DNA of 52,994 nucleotides from Oligoflexales bacterium (GCA_013215275.1 JABSRF010000004.1:1-52994); one strand, 5' to 3'; positions 17,276 through 27,062 are shown, numbered from the stretch's first letter. Notes: generated by a model from the sequence alone, not told the origin. Made by a program: numbers and translations.

Positions 17276-19384
17276 TTAAGCTCCTTCTGAGGCTCTATCT
17301 AGTCCTTGCGGGACAATGAATTTGTTAGCTGCTCTTTGATCTTCTAGGCTGACACCTTCGTTTTTGTGGACCGCTCTCCACTCGCCATGAGTTACACCAA
17401 AGTTAAGGTCTGCTCTGATCTTGATACTTAGGGTGTCAAAGTCAGTCTGGTACATGGTTCTAGGTTCTTGCTCTCCATTTAAGTAGGCCATCCATAGGAC
17501 AGGCAATACATTTGGATCACATGTCATATACCAGGAGTACGGCTCCCCTTCTTTTGGGTTCAAACGGGCTTCGGATATCACATCAAAGGCATTTTGGTAG
17601 ATGTTTACATCCTGAACTTGGGTTGGGTTGTACTGGCTGTACAGCAAGCGCCTAGCTGTATTTTTAAGCCTGGAAGGTACAATTAAGAATCTCGGTTCAA
17701 TGTTAAGCTCATCTCCTTCTCGCTTGTCGTTCCCCTTTTGGATTGACATCATGTACTCAGCTTCTTCGAGTGAGTCATGGCTTAATGGTGATGGGCCTGA
17801 AATGTTTTTATGCTTTGCTGAATCAAACCACCTTGCGTCAGCTACATTTTCGCGTTTTGCGTTCATCTTGTAGCACATTGGGTTTTCTTTGAAGATTCCC
17901 CAAACTAGGTTTGATTCCATTCGGGCCGCTGCTGCACCGTAGGCTGTCATGCCTCCGAAAACCAAGTTTCTTTGGTCATTGACCATCATTTCATAAGTAG
18001 CAGCAAAGGCTTTACCATACTTACCGATGGCCCACTGCTCAGCGTTTTCAGAGATAGAGCCATAGGTGACTTCCGCACCTTCTGGAATCCGCTCTAGGCT
18101 TGGGATTTCGCCCATCTGTAGCTTACGCATTGGAAGGAAGTTTTTAGCTGACTCATAGCGCACAAGAGGCCTAAAGGTCTGAGCTTTAACTAGGTTTAAG
18201 TAGCTTTGCTTGATCGCAGCTTCACCAGCAAGGCCGATGATAATGGGAAAATCACTGGTAGAGTGGAATGAGCGTTTAACCAGTTCCTCTTCAGATAGGT
18301 GGGCTACTCGCTCACCTTTTCTCTCGAGCTCCATTCCGATGATCTGAGGAATTGAGCGCTTAGAAAGGTTTTTTACGTTCTCGTTTAACTCTTCGCTTCT
18401 AACTAACTTGCGATCGAAACCGAATAGGAGGCCGTTTTTAACTGCGTCTCGTCTGGTTTCCAACTCATCAAAGTCACCAGCTTGGATATTCGGGGTGCGG
18501 CCTTGGTTCTGCACCATGTTATCCAAGGATCGTTTGGTTAGCTCATCGAGGATAGCTTGGTTTGCCTGAGTCTCGCTTAATCCATCGTCAATTAGCTTGC
18601 GAGTAAACTCCGCCGACATGGAATGAGTTTGGCAGCGGTCTTCTATGGCACGAATTCGCAATCGTTCCTGAGAGACGATTTCCGTCACCTTGTCGTTTGG
18701 TAATGCTCTAGTACTCCGAGACTCCTTATCGGCCTCGGGCGGTGTGTTTTTGGGCTCCGTTTTCTTGTCAGGTTCACCCTGTTTAAACGCTCCCTCTTTT
18801 GGTTTGTCTTCGCCGGTCTTCTTTTTAGGCATCGGCATGTCTTCGCTCCTTGTAATTATTTCTTGGCTGTATGTTTCTGCTTCTGCTCGGACCTGGGCAC
18901 CGGCTTCGGCGTTAATGGGTACTAGTGAGATTTCAAAGAATTCCGTATCCACGGATCTAAGAATGGGATGATCGTTTTCTTGCTCGATCTCGATTGCTTT
19001 GTAGGGCTTGTATCCAACGCTCACATTGCGAAAGATCCCATCGGATATGTCATCGAAAATGGGATCCACATCCTTGCGTTGTGAAAATTTTAGAGTTGCG
19101 CCCCCAACTCCTTCTTTGATCCAAGCTCTTTCCACCACTCCGATTTGGTCAAAAACGCTATTATCGTTGTGGTTGTTTAGGACCGGAGCTCCGTTTTCGA
19201 GTCTACTCATTCTTACGTGGTTTGGCTCAAGGCTGATTTCCTCATAAAACAGACCGTATTCGGGGTCGCGTCTGAGAACTAGACCACCCATGGACCAAGT
19301 AACATCAACGGTTCTAGCTTCTGGGTTAATGGAGCTTGGAACAAAGTTTCCAGTTATTTTTTCTTTGGTACGCTTAAGCGGCAT
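17276..19384 (-). CDS. Prohead protease-major capsid protein fusion
   Basis: N-terminal protease-like part (LEPNHVRMSRLENGAPVLNNHNDNSVFDQIGVVERA...GIFRNVSVGYKPYK), charged linker, then a capsid-like C-terminal part. Confidence 0.85.
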   Translation of the reverse strand: MPLKRTKEKITGNFVPSSINPEARTVDVTWSMGGLVLRRDPEYGLFYEEISLEPNHVRMSRLENGAPVLNNHNDNSVFDQIGVVERAWIKEGVGGATLKFSQRKDVDPIFDDISDGIFRNVSVGYKPYKAIEIEQENDHPILRSVDTEFFEISLVPINAEAGAQVRAEAETYSQEIITRSEDMPMPKKKTGEDKPKEGAFKQGEPDKKTEPKNTPPEADKESRSTRALPNDKVTEIVSQERLRIRAIEDRCQTHSMSAEFTRKLIDDGLSETQANQAILDELTKRSLDNMVQNQGRTPNIQAGDFDELETRRDAVKNGLLFGFDRKLVRSEELNENVKNLSKRSIPQIIGMELERKGERVAHLSEEELVKRSFHSTSDFPIIIGLAGEAAIKQSYLNLVKAQTFRPLVRYESAKNFLPMRKLQMGEIPSLERIPEGAEVTYGSISENAEQWAIGKYGKAFAATYEMMVNDQRNLVFGGMTAYGAAAARMESNLVWGIFKENPMCYKMNAKRENVADARWFDSAKHKNISGPSPLSHDSLEEAEYMMSIQKGNDKREGDELNIEPRFLIVPSRLKNTARRLLYSQYNPTQVQDVNIYQNAFDVISEARLNPKEGEPYSWYMTCDPNVLPVLWMAYLNGEQEPRTMYQTDFDTLSIKIRADLNFGVTHGEWRAVHKNEGVSLEDQRAANKFIVPQGLDRASEGA

Positions 19385-20807
19385 TCCTATTCATTTCCTT
19401 TTCTATTTGCTTTGACAATATTGGGATTAAGGCTCCAACTGCATCTTTTGAGGCTTGAATCGACTTAGCTACATCGTCAGGATCGTTGCCCATCTCACGG
19501 ACGACCATTTCCCAAGACATGAACCCATTAGCCACTGCAATAGCGAAGGCTTTCATATCCTTTTCTGGGTCCACAAATTCCTTGCGTGGGTATACCCACA
19601 AAAGCTTGGTATTAAAGGTGTTCACACCCTTAAGCTGGGCAGCTTCCATAATCCACTGTCCAATTTTGTAGTTAAGCTGTGGGTGGAACACATGCTGCTG
19701 GTAGCTTTCAATGGACCTTGCAAAGTCAAGTAAGGTCATTCGTGACTGGGTATAGTTCGAGTCTGAGAAGTCAGAGCTTACGATCATATAAGGCACTTCT
19801 AGGCCGCTAGCTATGCCAAGGTGCTGGATCTTGCTATACTCATAAATGCCCTCAACTTGTGGAGGTTGAGAGAATTCTACCGTCTTCCCCTCTGGAGCCA
19901 TCATCCAGGTTCCAGGGGTAATTTTCCCTTCCATGGGTTTGGCACCGTTTTCACTTCCGCCTTCTAGGTCATGAATTAGACCAACAAAGCATTGGCTTAC
20001 CTTTTGTTTCACCAACTGGGCGTCCATGTAATCATCAAAGTCTTTAGCCTTGATAATGATTGGAGAGCCCCAAGTCACACCATGGACTTGTCCCGCTACT
20101 GTTGTGCGGAAAGGGTGGCAAAAATCCTCCATTTTGTAGCGTTTGGATTTAACCGAAGCACTTACATGTTGATTTGGTAAGTAATCATTAATCCATAAGG
20201 CAACTCGCTCACCTCTACGGTTATATTCGACACCTTGGACAATCCGGTTGCCATAATTGCCAACCTGAGACTTGCTTTTATCAATATGGTCTTGGGTTAG
20301 GCTCTTAAGTTTAAATGGGAGGGGTGAATTTTTATCATTCACCCACACCCTTTGGATGAGGAAAGCACCATCTCTAGGAACGTGAATTCCAGCTTGGTTT
20401 TGCTTGGTATATAAGGTTTCCCTGCCCTCGATGTCGCAAGCAGGGGTATCTACAAAATCTTTAAGGATTCCCTCTAGTTTGTCGTGCTTCTTACCATCTG
20501 CTTTCACGGCATGAGGGACGCAACCAGGGCCAAACACATAGTTAGAAATGGCATTTATGCCGCGTTTAACCGGTGCGCTATTATCATAAAGGTAAGCAAC
20601 TCTGGAGGCCATCAAGTCTATGGCTCCACTGTCAGGATATTGCCCTGGCTTATTTATAGGAACCCAGCCTTTAAGCCTTTCTGAGTTAGACGCACCGTCA
20701 TATTGCCTTTTCACACGGTCAAATTGCTCAAGTCTGAGCTGAGCTTTTCGGCGTTCATAACCCCAAGCTGGGCTTATAGTATCAATCATTTTCTCAAAGA
20801 TTTTCAT
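19374..20807 (-). CDS. Portal protein, lambda (GpB) family
   Basis: DLMASRVAYLYDNSAPVKRGINAISNYVFGPG...GLEVPYMIVSSDFSDSNYTQSRMTLLDFARS. Confidence 0.93.
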   Translation of the reverse strand: MKIFEKMIDTISPAWGYERRKAQLRLEQFDRVKRQYDGASNSERLKGWVPINKPGQYPDSGAIDLMASRVAYLYDNSAPVKRGINAISNYVFGPGCVPHAVKADGKKHDKLEGILKDFVDTPACDIEGRETLYTKQNQAGIHVPRDGAFLIQRVWVNDKNSPLPFKLKSLTQDHIDKSKSQVGNYGNRIVQGVEYNRRGERVALWINDYLPNQHVSASVKSKRYKMEDFCHPFRTTVAGQVHGVTWGSPIIIKAKDFDDYMDAQLVKQKVSQCFVGLIHDLEGGSENGAKPMEGKITPGTWMMAPEGKTVEFSQPPQVEGIYEYSKIQHLGIASGLEVPYMIVSSDFSDSNYTQSRMTLLDFARSIESYQQHVFHPQLNYKIGQWIMEAAQLKGVNTFNTKLLWVYPRKEFVDPEKDMKAFAIAVANGFMSWEMVVREMGNDPDDVAKSIQASKDAVGALIPILSKQIEKEMNRNAA

Positions 20808-21013
20808 AAGCCCTTGTCATACCCCATAGTAAAAAAGGTAATCTTACCTGAGTTATGACCAAGCTCCTTTTCGAGCCTATTTATAGCTTTTTTCATCTCT
20901 GTCATAGATTGATAGGTAACATCAGTATCACCGTATCGAACCCTTAAGACGCCAGAGGCATAAGCAGCCTTAAGTTGCTTTAACTGTTTTTCGGTTGTTT
21001 TCCTGTCCTGCAT
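20804..21013 (-). CDS. gpW-like head-tail connector
   Basis: KQLKAAYASGVLRVRYGDTDVTYQSMTEMKKAINRLEKEL. Confidence 0.85.
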   Translation of the reverse strand: MQDRKTTEKQLKQLKAAYASGVLRVRYGDTDVTYQSMTEMKKAINRLEKELGHNSGKITFFTMGYDKGL

Positions 21014-21078
21014 TTATGCCTCTGACTTAGGAGAAAATTATGTTATGCAGGTAACAATTTAATACTTTAAATAAAGCT

Positions 21079-21128
21079 TGAAAAGGGGGGTAGGTGCAGT
21101 TTTTGGCACGTTTGGCACAAACCGGACA
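21079..21128 (+). repeat. 50-bp intergenic repeat, copy 2
   Basis: 49/50 identical to 9516-9565; between gpW-like gene and ssb. Confidence 0.95.
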
Positions 21129-21237
21129 AATTCTTAAACCCCCTTTTTTTTAAGCCTTGTGTGAGCCTCGGTGATAGCTATATAAAGGAGGGGAAAGCTA
21201 CTGAAGATGAACTTAGCTACAGAAAGGAAAAATCATC

Positions 21238-21765
21238 ATGGCTTCAATGAATCGTGTAACTTTAGTTGGAAATCTCGGACAAGCACCTGAGATGAGATAC
21301 ACTCAAAATCAAATTCCAGTTTGCAACTTTTCGCTAGCAACCACCGAAACAAGAACAGACGCCCAAGGCAATAAGCAAGACCAAACGGAATGGCATCGAG
21401 TCATCGTATGGAATAAGCAGGCCGAGAATGTGAATAAGTATCTGACTAAAGGCAGTTCGGTACTCGTAGAGGGCAAGATTACTTATCGAAAATGGCAGGA
21501 TAAAAACGGCCAAGATCGCTACACCACTGATATTGTTGCTCAGAGGGTGCTATTCCTGGGCAAGAGTCAGGGACAAGGGCAGGCTGCAGGTCAATATGGT
21601 GAACCAGCACAGCAATATGGAGCTCCGCAGCAACAGCCTATGGCCGCTGATCCATTTGCCAGTCCACAGGCCAATCAAATGGGGGCACCAAGCTTTCCAC
21701 AGAACACGCCATCACCAGCGCCACAGGCTCCAGGTGGGGTGAGTTTGGATGATATTCCGTTTTGA
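21238..21765 (+). CDS. ssb: Single-stranded DNA-binding protein
   Basis: MASMNRVTLVGNLGQAPEMRYT...TEWHRVIVWNKQAENVNKYLTKGSSVLVEGKI...LDDIPF. Confidence 0.98.
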   Translation: MASMNRVTLVGNLGQAPEMRYTQNQIPVCNFSLATTETRTDAQGNKQDQTEWHRVIVWNKQAENVNKYLTKGSSVLVEGKITYRKWQDKNGQDRYTTDIVAQRVLFLGKSQGQGQAAGQYGEPAQQYGAPQQQPMAADPFASPQANQMGAPSFPQNTPSPAPQAPGGVSLDDIPF

Positions 21766-21775
21766 GGGATGAAAA

Positions 21776-21979
21776 ATGAGGCTTAAATATCTCAACTACA
21801 TTGCTGAGATTGAATTACAAAACAATGGTTTTTATTTTGGCCGAGTGATTAACCGAAAGGATCAAATCACTTTCCAATCTAAAAACCCATCAATGCTTAT
21901 GGAAGAGTTTAGACTCTCAGTCGAGGACTATCATGATTTTTGTAGATCTAAAGGTGAAAAGCCTGAGCCGGAGAAATAA
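21776..21979 (+). CDS. HicB-like N-terminal domain protein
   Basis: MRLKYLNYIAEIELQNNGFYFGRVINRKDQITFQ..MLMEEFRLSVEDYHDFCRSKGEKPEPEK. Confidence 0.65.
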   Translation: MRLKYLNYIAEIELQNNGFYFGRVINRKDQITFQSKNPSMLMEEFRLSVEDYHDFCRSKGEKPEPEK

Positions 21980-22218
21980 TGTCAAGCTTTCAAGAGCATT
22001 TGTTGCAAGAGCTAAAAGATCCTAAAATGGCTTTGGAATACATTGTGGAAGCACTGCTTGAACCTGGGGCCGATAATTCATACCTTTTTCAGGCTTCTAA
22101 GCAAGTCGCAAAGGCTCATGACGTTTTTCCGCCTAAAGAATCTATAGTCAGAAAGTATGCCAAACCTTGCAGACAAAGCGCTCGAAAGATCCTTCGTTCG
22201 ATGGGTATTCACGCTTAA
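21979..22218 (+). CDS. Small protein resembling the N-terminus of HigA2-type antidote proteins
   Basis: FQEHLLQELKDPKMALEYIVEALLE...ASKQVAKAHDV; C-terminus divergent. Confidence 0.45.
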   Translation: MSSFQEHLLQELKDPKMALEYIVEALLEPGADNSYLFQASKQVAKAHDVFPPKESIVRKYAKPCRQSARKILRSMGIHA

Positions 22219-22412
22219 TTTCTCACCAAAAATGATATCAATCCAACGACAATTGGTAGTAGTGCTAGGAAAATTATCAGTGCTATGCCAAATTTGTTTG
22301 TCTCGTTCTTAAGACTCTTAGGCATGAGATTTGTGCTTTGGAGTGATTTTCTTATGGAAAAGCCTGGAGTACTTTCTTGCTTACTTTGATGTTTCTTATT
22401 GGCTTCGCCCAT
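22215..22412 (-). CDS. Small protein with a C-terminal transmembrane segment
   Basis: FGIALIIFLALLPIVVGLISFLV. Confidence 0.5.
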   Translation of the reverse strand: MGEANKKHQSKQESTPGFSIRKSLQSTNLMPKSLKNETNKFGIALIIFLALLPIVVGLISFLVRN

Positions 22413-22424
22413 TCTTATTTCCTG

Positions 22425-25400
22425 TCAAAGAAAACTAGCTTGTTGAGGATATGCATCTTCAACAATATTATCACCTCCAAACTCAAAAGCGTTCCACTTT
22501 TCATCAGACCATTTATGCATATTCAAAATAGTATGCAATCCTAGGATGTAGACAAGACAGTCTAAACCCTCAACATCAGGATATTTTTTGATCCATTTGT
22601 ATTTAGCACGGCCTTCTGAATCTTCTGTTAGCTCACAAACTTCACCACAGACTTGCTTGTAATACTCATCTGACATTCCATCAGGAAAGCTTATATACTC
22701 GGATGGGATCCCGTCATCGGTCTTGAGGTTTAAGCGTCCATAAAGATCCATTTTGATGAGGTTTACACCGAGGGGGTACCGATGCTTACCAAGTCTCATG
22801 ATTTTGCCATTAACTTTGATCTCGAACTTCTTAGCAGGGAGAACTTTGTCAGTCCATATGCCGGTACCTGTGACTGGTACCACTTTCTTACGGGTCCTGG
22901 CAAAGCGGCCTACTGCATTAGAATTGTGCCTAGAGTCGATCGACATCTTGTGAATCTTAAGCTGGGTACCATCGGGCTTGTCCCAAGTTGACTTATGAAT
23001 CAAGTCGTCAAGGTCCTGCCATACCTGATCGTCTGCATTGTGGGTATTGCCTGGTATCACATGGTGGTCAATCACAAAAAACTGGTTCTTAATCACTCCT
23101 GCAACCGTAACCTCTACGCGGTCATGCTGAACGTCGCAGCCTGCGAGTAGAACCATGGCTTGCTTTGGAACGGTGCCACGATGGTATTGCTTCTCTTTGT
23201 CCTGTAATCCCTGCCAGTCGGGGGTTTGGAGGGCTTCAAAATTGTAAGGAAGGCCCAAGGTGGTGTTCCACCAAACCATAAGTTTTGCCTGGTTTTGGCC
23301 TGCATCGAGGTATTTAGTAAAGTTTTCTTGCCAAGAGTTAGTGTAGAAGGCATTGATATGGAACCCTGGAAATTCTCCATCGGCTTTTTGAGGTACCCAA
23401 CGTGTCTTTGGGGGGAATTCTTCAAAGTCTTCCTCCCATATTTTTTTCGCGCAACCTTTGCATACAAAATGGAAGCTCTTGGCCATTTCCTGCTTGCTCA
23501 AGGTGCAGTGTTTGTCTCCTTTGCCATCCCAAAAGAAGTTTTCCCAGTCAAGGAATTGTTCATGCTCACAATGAGGACATGCGACATATGGCAATCTTTG
23601 ATCGGACTTGAGCCAATATTCATAGATCTGAGAGGTATCTTTGACTGAAGGGGTAGAAGTCATAAGGGTAAATGTTCTTGGTGCAAAGCGCTTCATACGC
23701 TCAAAAAGGAGCAATAAACTGTTGCCCTCGATCACTCCTGCAGAGTTCCTTGCAACCACTTCGCAGCGGTCGAGTTCATCGATAACTAGCCATGGAGTTG
23801 GGAATGAGCAAAGCTTGTCGGCATTACCACTTCCGACAAATCGTAAATAGCCTGTGGGCCATTGTTTATAGAGGATTGTGTTTCCATTTGTCTTGCCTGG
23901 GGGGATCAAGTCAGCAAGTTTTTTGCAGTCTCTTAGCATGGGAGTGAAACGAGCTTTCGAGTAATCCCTTGCTATAACTTCTGAAGGAAGCATGAAAGTG
24001 ATACCACCAGTTCGAGCACAGACCATATACATCAGCATGTTGAATAGGATCGTTGTGTTATGGGTTGGTATCATCGACTTTCCAGCAAGGAACAAATGAC
24101 TTGGTGAGTCCACTTGAATGCAACGTACTGGTACCGAGTCAACTTTTTCAATGTTTACAATCTTCCGATTCTTGACTTCAGACACTCTACGGCCTGCCAT
24201 AAAAGGCTGGCGTTCCAGCTTTCTATGAGCTCTAAAAACCTCAAAATCGTCTCTATAAGCCATGAAGGTGAAGAGATAGGAGGGCTTGCCGGGTGTTCTA
24301 ACCCCATTCTTCACAGCAAAAGGGTGCTCCACAACATACTTCGCCTTGAACCCAAGGGAAGTAATCAGTTCGAAGAATCCATCAGCAAGCTCTTTGTCAG
24401 AGGTTGAGAATTCACACCTGCCTTTTTTACCGCATGTTCCATCTGTATCCATTAGGCCTTGCAACAAGGAAAGACGCTGTTTAAACGATGATCTTAGATA
24501 CTCCTGTGGGATATGTTTACCACCTCCAAACTTTTTCAGAAAATGATTTTCTTTCAATTTTTCATATAGACTAAATTCAATTTTGTCATCCTGCTTATAA
24601 CCTCTCTGGTAGTGTTGAGAAGATTGAACAGCACATTTTTTGCAATAGCCTCTATTATTAAGACCAACCTCCTTAAGGTTGTGCCCACGTTTACATGTCT
24701 TGCGTTCACGCATGGGAGATCCAGGATCGATGGAGAATGTAACTCCACCATAGCCTTCAGCCATATATATGGGCCTAACTCGATGCCCTGCGTTTACTAT
24801 GCAATCTATAATGACTAGATCTTCAGAATTTAGGGTAACCTTATTTGAATTATTATGGCCATCACCTAGCCAAACTCCCAATACATACGGGTCTATTGGC
24901 AATTCTTTTTCTGGCAATTCTAAAGGCTTCGCAACAGGAATGCTAAAGTGATTTCTTATCTTGCCTCCAGGCTTCTCGGATCTAAATCGTGGAAGCATCT
25001 CTTCTGTAGTAAGAGTTAACTTTTTGTCTGTTCTACCCCATTTAGCATAACCTACCTGCCATAGGTGATCTGCATCAGCAACAACAGAAGAATCGTCTGA
25101 AAAGGTTACTCTGTAGCAATCCCTATGAAGCATCACTGGAGAAACATAAGTCACCTCGCAGGCATTGCCCTTTTCATCAAAGATTTTATCGCCGACCTTT
25201 AGCTCTCCCATGGTCGTCCATCCATCGGGAGTGGCTATAAGTGTATTAATATCAAGTGCTTTGCCTATCTGAGCACTGGTCATATATACGGCCATCCTGT
25301 TGCCTTGCCGATTAAATGAGTCGAGCATTTCTCTTTGAAATGGCCAGCACTTAAACTTTCCAGGTTCCGGTGAATCCTCTACTGATAATATGCGGTAAGC

Positions 25401-25529
25401 CTCTGCAAATTCACTCACCGTCAGAGTAGGGGGTGGAAGAAAGCTTTGGGTAGCAACCTTGGCTTTCATTCGCGTTTTGCTCTTAATCTTCTCCATCAAC
25501 ATCTTCTTCAACTCCTGAGCCGATTTCAA
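22425..25529 (-). CDS. Terminase large subunit (GpA family) interrupted by an intein
   Basis: N-extein ...KCWPFQREMLDSFNRQGNRMAVYMTSAQIGK / C-extein TTILFNMLMYMVC...LVIDELDRCE...LLAGCDVQHDRVEVTVAG; intein between them. Confidence 0.95.
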   Translation of the reverse strand: MKSAQELKKMLMEKIKSKTRMKAKVATQSFLPPPTLTVSEFAEAYRILSVEDSPEPGKFKCWPFQREMLDSFNRQGNRMAVYMTSAQIGKALDINTLIATPDGWTTMGELKVGDKIFDEKGNACEVTYVSPVMLHRDCYRVTFSDDSSVVADADHLWQVGYAKWGRTDKKLTLTTEEMLPRFRSEKPGGKIRNHFSIPVAKPLELPEKELPIDPYVLGVWLGDGHNNSNKVTLNSEDLVIIDCIVNAGHRVRPIYMAEGYGGVTFSIDPGSPMRERKTCKRGHNLKEVGLNNRGYCKKCAVQSSQHYQRGYKQDDKIEFSLYEKLKENHFLKKFGGGKHIPQEYLRSSFKQRLSLLQGLMDTDGTCGKKGRCEFSTSDKELADGFFELITSLGFKAKYVVEHPFAVKNGVRTPGKPSYLFTFMAYRDDFEVFRAHRKLERQPFMAGRRVSEVKNRKIVNIEKVDSVPVRCIQVDSPSHLFLAGKSMIPTHNTTILFNMLMYMVCARTGGITFMLPSEVIARDYSKARFTPMLRDCKKLADLIPPGKTNGNTILYKQWPTGYLRFVGSGNADKLCSFPTPWLVIDELDRCEVVARNSAGVIEGNSLLLLFERMKRFAPRTFTLMTSTPSVKDTSQIYEYWLKSDQRLPYVACPHCEHEQFLDWENFFWDGKGDKHCTLSKQEMAKSFHFVCKGCAKKIWEEDFEEFPPKTRWVPQKADGEFPGFHINAFYTNSWQENFTKYLDAGQNQAKLMVWWNTTLGLPYNFEALQTPDWQGLQDKEKQYHRGTVPKQAMVLLAGCDVQHDRVEVTVAGVIKNQFFVIDHHVIPGNTHNADDQVWQDLDDLIHKSTWDKPDGTQLKIHKMSIDSRHNSNAVGRFARTRKKVVPVTGTGIWTDKVLPAKKFEIKVNGKIMRLGKHRYPLGVNLIKMDLYGRLNLKTDDGIPSEYISFPDGMSDEYYKQVCGEVCELTEDSEGRAKYKWIKKYPDVEGLDCLVYILGLHTILNMHKWSDEKWNAFEFGGDNIVEDAYPQQASFL
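24057..25259 (-). mobile_element. Putative class 3 intein (401 aa) with LAGLIDADG-type endonuclease, in the Walker A motif
   Basis: Begins ALDINTLIATPDGWTTMGELKVGDKIFD, has DADHLW, LPIDPYVLGVWLGDGHN, LLQGLMDTDGTCG, VPVRCIQVDSPSHLFLAG, ends MIPTHN before Thr. Confidence 0.9.
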
Positions 25530-25974
25530 GCAACACCTCTTTATGACAGGTTTCTAGCAGCTCAATAATAGCTTCAACTTTTTTCATTTTTGATAGTCTT
25601 GGCCCAAGCTTTACAGCAAGGTTTAACAGTTTTTCTTTAAATGCTAGGTATACCTTGGTTTGCTGGATCATCATTTCCTCAGCATCCAAAAGGTTGTCGG
25701 CTAGCTTCTCCTTCTCAATCCTGACTTTCTCGGTAAGCTCTCTGTAGTACCAAGCCTTCTCTTGAGTGAGGTTTAGGTCTGACTTTTCATCGTCGTTCGC
25801 CTTGATGTATATGTTCTTGATTACATCCAAGGTCTTGTAGAAGTTATTAGTACCCATTGTGTGGTGTACTTGAAGGTTTTCGATTCTTTTCTTAATTGTT
25901 CTAGGCTGCATTCCTGTGAACCTAGAAGCCTCTGAGAGGGTAGTAAATTCTGGAATCTTTTCTGCTTGTTTCAT
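25483..25974 (-). CDS. Putative terminase small subunit (Nu1-like)
   Basis: HTH-like N-terminus (TTLSEASRFTGMQPRTIKKRIE), located upstream of the large subunit. Confidence 0.65.
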   Translation of the reverse strand: MKQAEKIPEFTTLSEASRFTGMQPRTIKKRIENLQVHHTMGTNNFYKTLDVIKNIYIKANDDEKSDLNLTQEKAWYYRELTEKVRIEKEKLADNLLDAEEMMIQQTKVYLAFKEKLLNLAVKLGPRLSKMKKVEAIIELLETCHKEVLLEIGSGVEEDVDGED

Positions 25975-26218
25975 TGCTTTTCATTACCTTTCATCTTAAT
26001 ATTTTTCTTCATCTTTTCAACCTCTTACACCTTGTGCGGCAAGCCCCTATAGAGCCCTGGATTTTTGAATCACCGGCAGACGAGGCGCCAATTTCCGCCA
26101 AAGCCAGTAAGGACCCGTTATCATTGGCTATATCGCCGTTAACCAGCCGGCCAGTTAAAGACGAAATTTCGTTTAAAATAACATGGTATTAGGGAATTGC
26201 TATAAATAATGTAGCTTT

Positions 26219-26914
26219 TTACCATCGTCTTCCAAGCCCTTTTTGCTCCTTCATCGTGAGTGGTTCAGCGTTCAATTTTTGCAACCTTCTCTCGATAGAT
26301 TTGTAGAAACTTTTCCTTGCTTCATCCGTGGCCTTCTTCTCCATCTCTTCCTGTGTTTTATCTCTGCTTAAGAATGTATGAGCATCATCAATAGTCTGCC
26401 TGAACAGGCGCTTTTTACCTTTGAAATATCCATAAGAAAAAACTTGTGGATCACCTCTGTACTTGCCTGACCTGCCCTTGCCTAGCCTTGGCTCTGCAAT
26501 AAAACTCTTCTTATGGTGGTATGTACCTGCTAGTCTAACGTATAGCTTTCGTCTTAACCTCATTGCAACACCACCGATATGCTGTTGCCTCTTCTTTCCA
26601 AGAACATAGTGTATAAGGCTGGTCTTCTCACCTGATAAAGCCCGTAGCCTAGCATTCTTCAGGTTGCGAACGTCCTTAAGCCTAACCTTTTCGGGCTCCA
26701 CAAACTCTTCAATGTTTGGCATCGTTGTCTTACCAATGCCTCTTTTCTCTTTAAATTCTCTCTCTGCAATTTCATTAGCAACCTTAAGCGCTCTATTCAT
26801 TGCAAATCGGAAGGAATAATCTATGCCTTTTTCATCGAGTATTCTAAGGTAGGAATCAAACTGTCTGGAATCAAAACCTATTTCAATCACTGGTAAACTG
26901 TACCTCGCAATCAT
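26219..26914 (-). CDS. Putative minor tail protein (GpZ-like)
   Basis: Basic 231-aa protein, FRFAMNRALKVANEIAEREFKEK; in the virion block. Confidence 0.5.
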   Translation of the reverse strand: MIARYSLPVIEIGFDSRQFDSYLRILDEKGIDYSFRFAMNRALKVANEIAEREFKEKRGIGKTTMPNIEEFVEPEKVRLKDVRNLKNARLRALSGEKTSLIHYVLGKKRQQHIGGVAMRLRRKLYVRLAGTYHHKKSFIAEPRLGKGRSGKYRGDPQVFSYGYFKGKKRLFRQTIDDAHTFLSRDKTQEEMEKKATDEARKSFYKSIERRLQKLNAEPLTMKEQKGLGRRW

Positions 26915-27062
26915 TATCGTTGTGGTAAGTGATATGCTGATCTAACCTACGTTCTAAGCTTTTTATCTGGAGTCTTAGGTCACGGATCTCAAAATAAAGC
27001 ACGACCAGCAACACCGTTACCGATCCACCAAATAGCTTTTTTTCTAATCCGTTTGTCATCAT
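26883..27062 (-). CDS. Small membrane protein (59 aa) below the ORF-track cutoff
   Basis: MMTNGLEKKLFGGSVTVLLVVLYFEIRDLRLQIKSLERRLDQHITYHNDNDCEVQFTSD: one TM segment plus a coiled-coil-like stretch. Confidence 0.55.
   Translation of the reverse strand: MMTNGLEKKLFGGSVTVLLVVLYFEIRDLRLQIKSLERRLDQHITYHNDNDCEVQFTSD

Noticed and set aside
21776-22218. Complete HicAB or HigBA toxin-antitoxin module
   Set aside because: Neither gene resembles a toxin; reported only as an antitoxin-like pair.
22753-25974. Many + strand ORFs over the terminase region
   Set aside because: Antisense shadows of a clearly coding long ORF; no recognisable domains.
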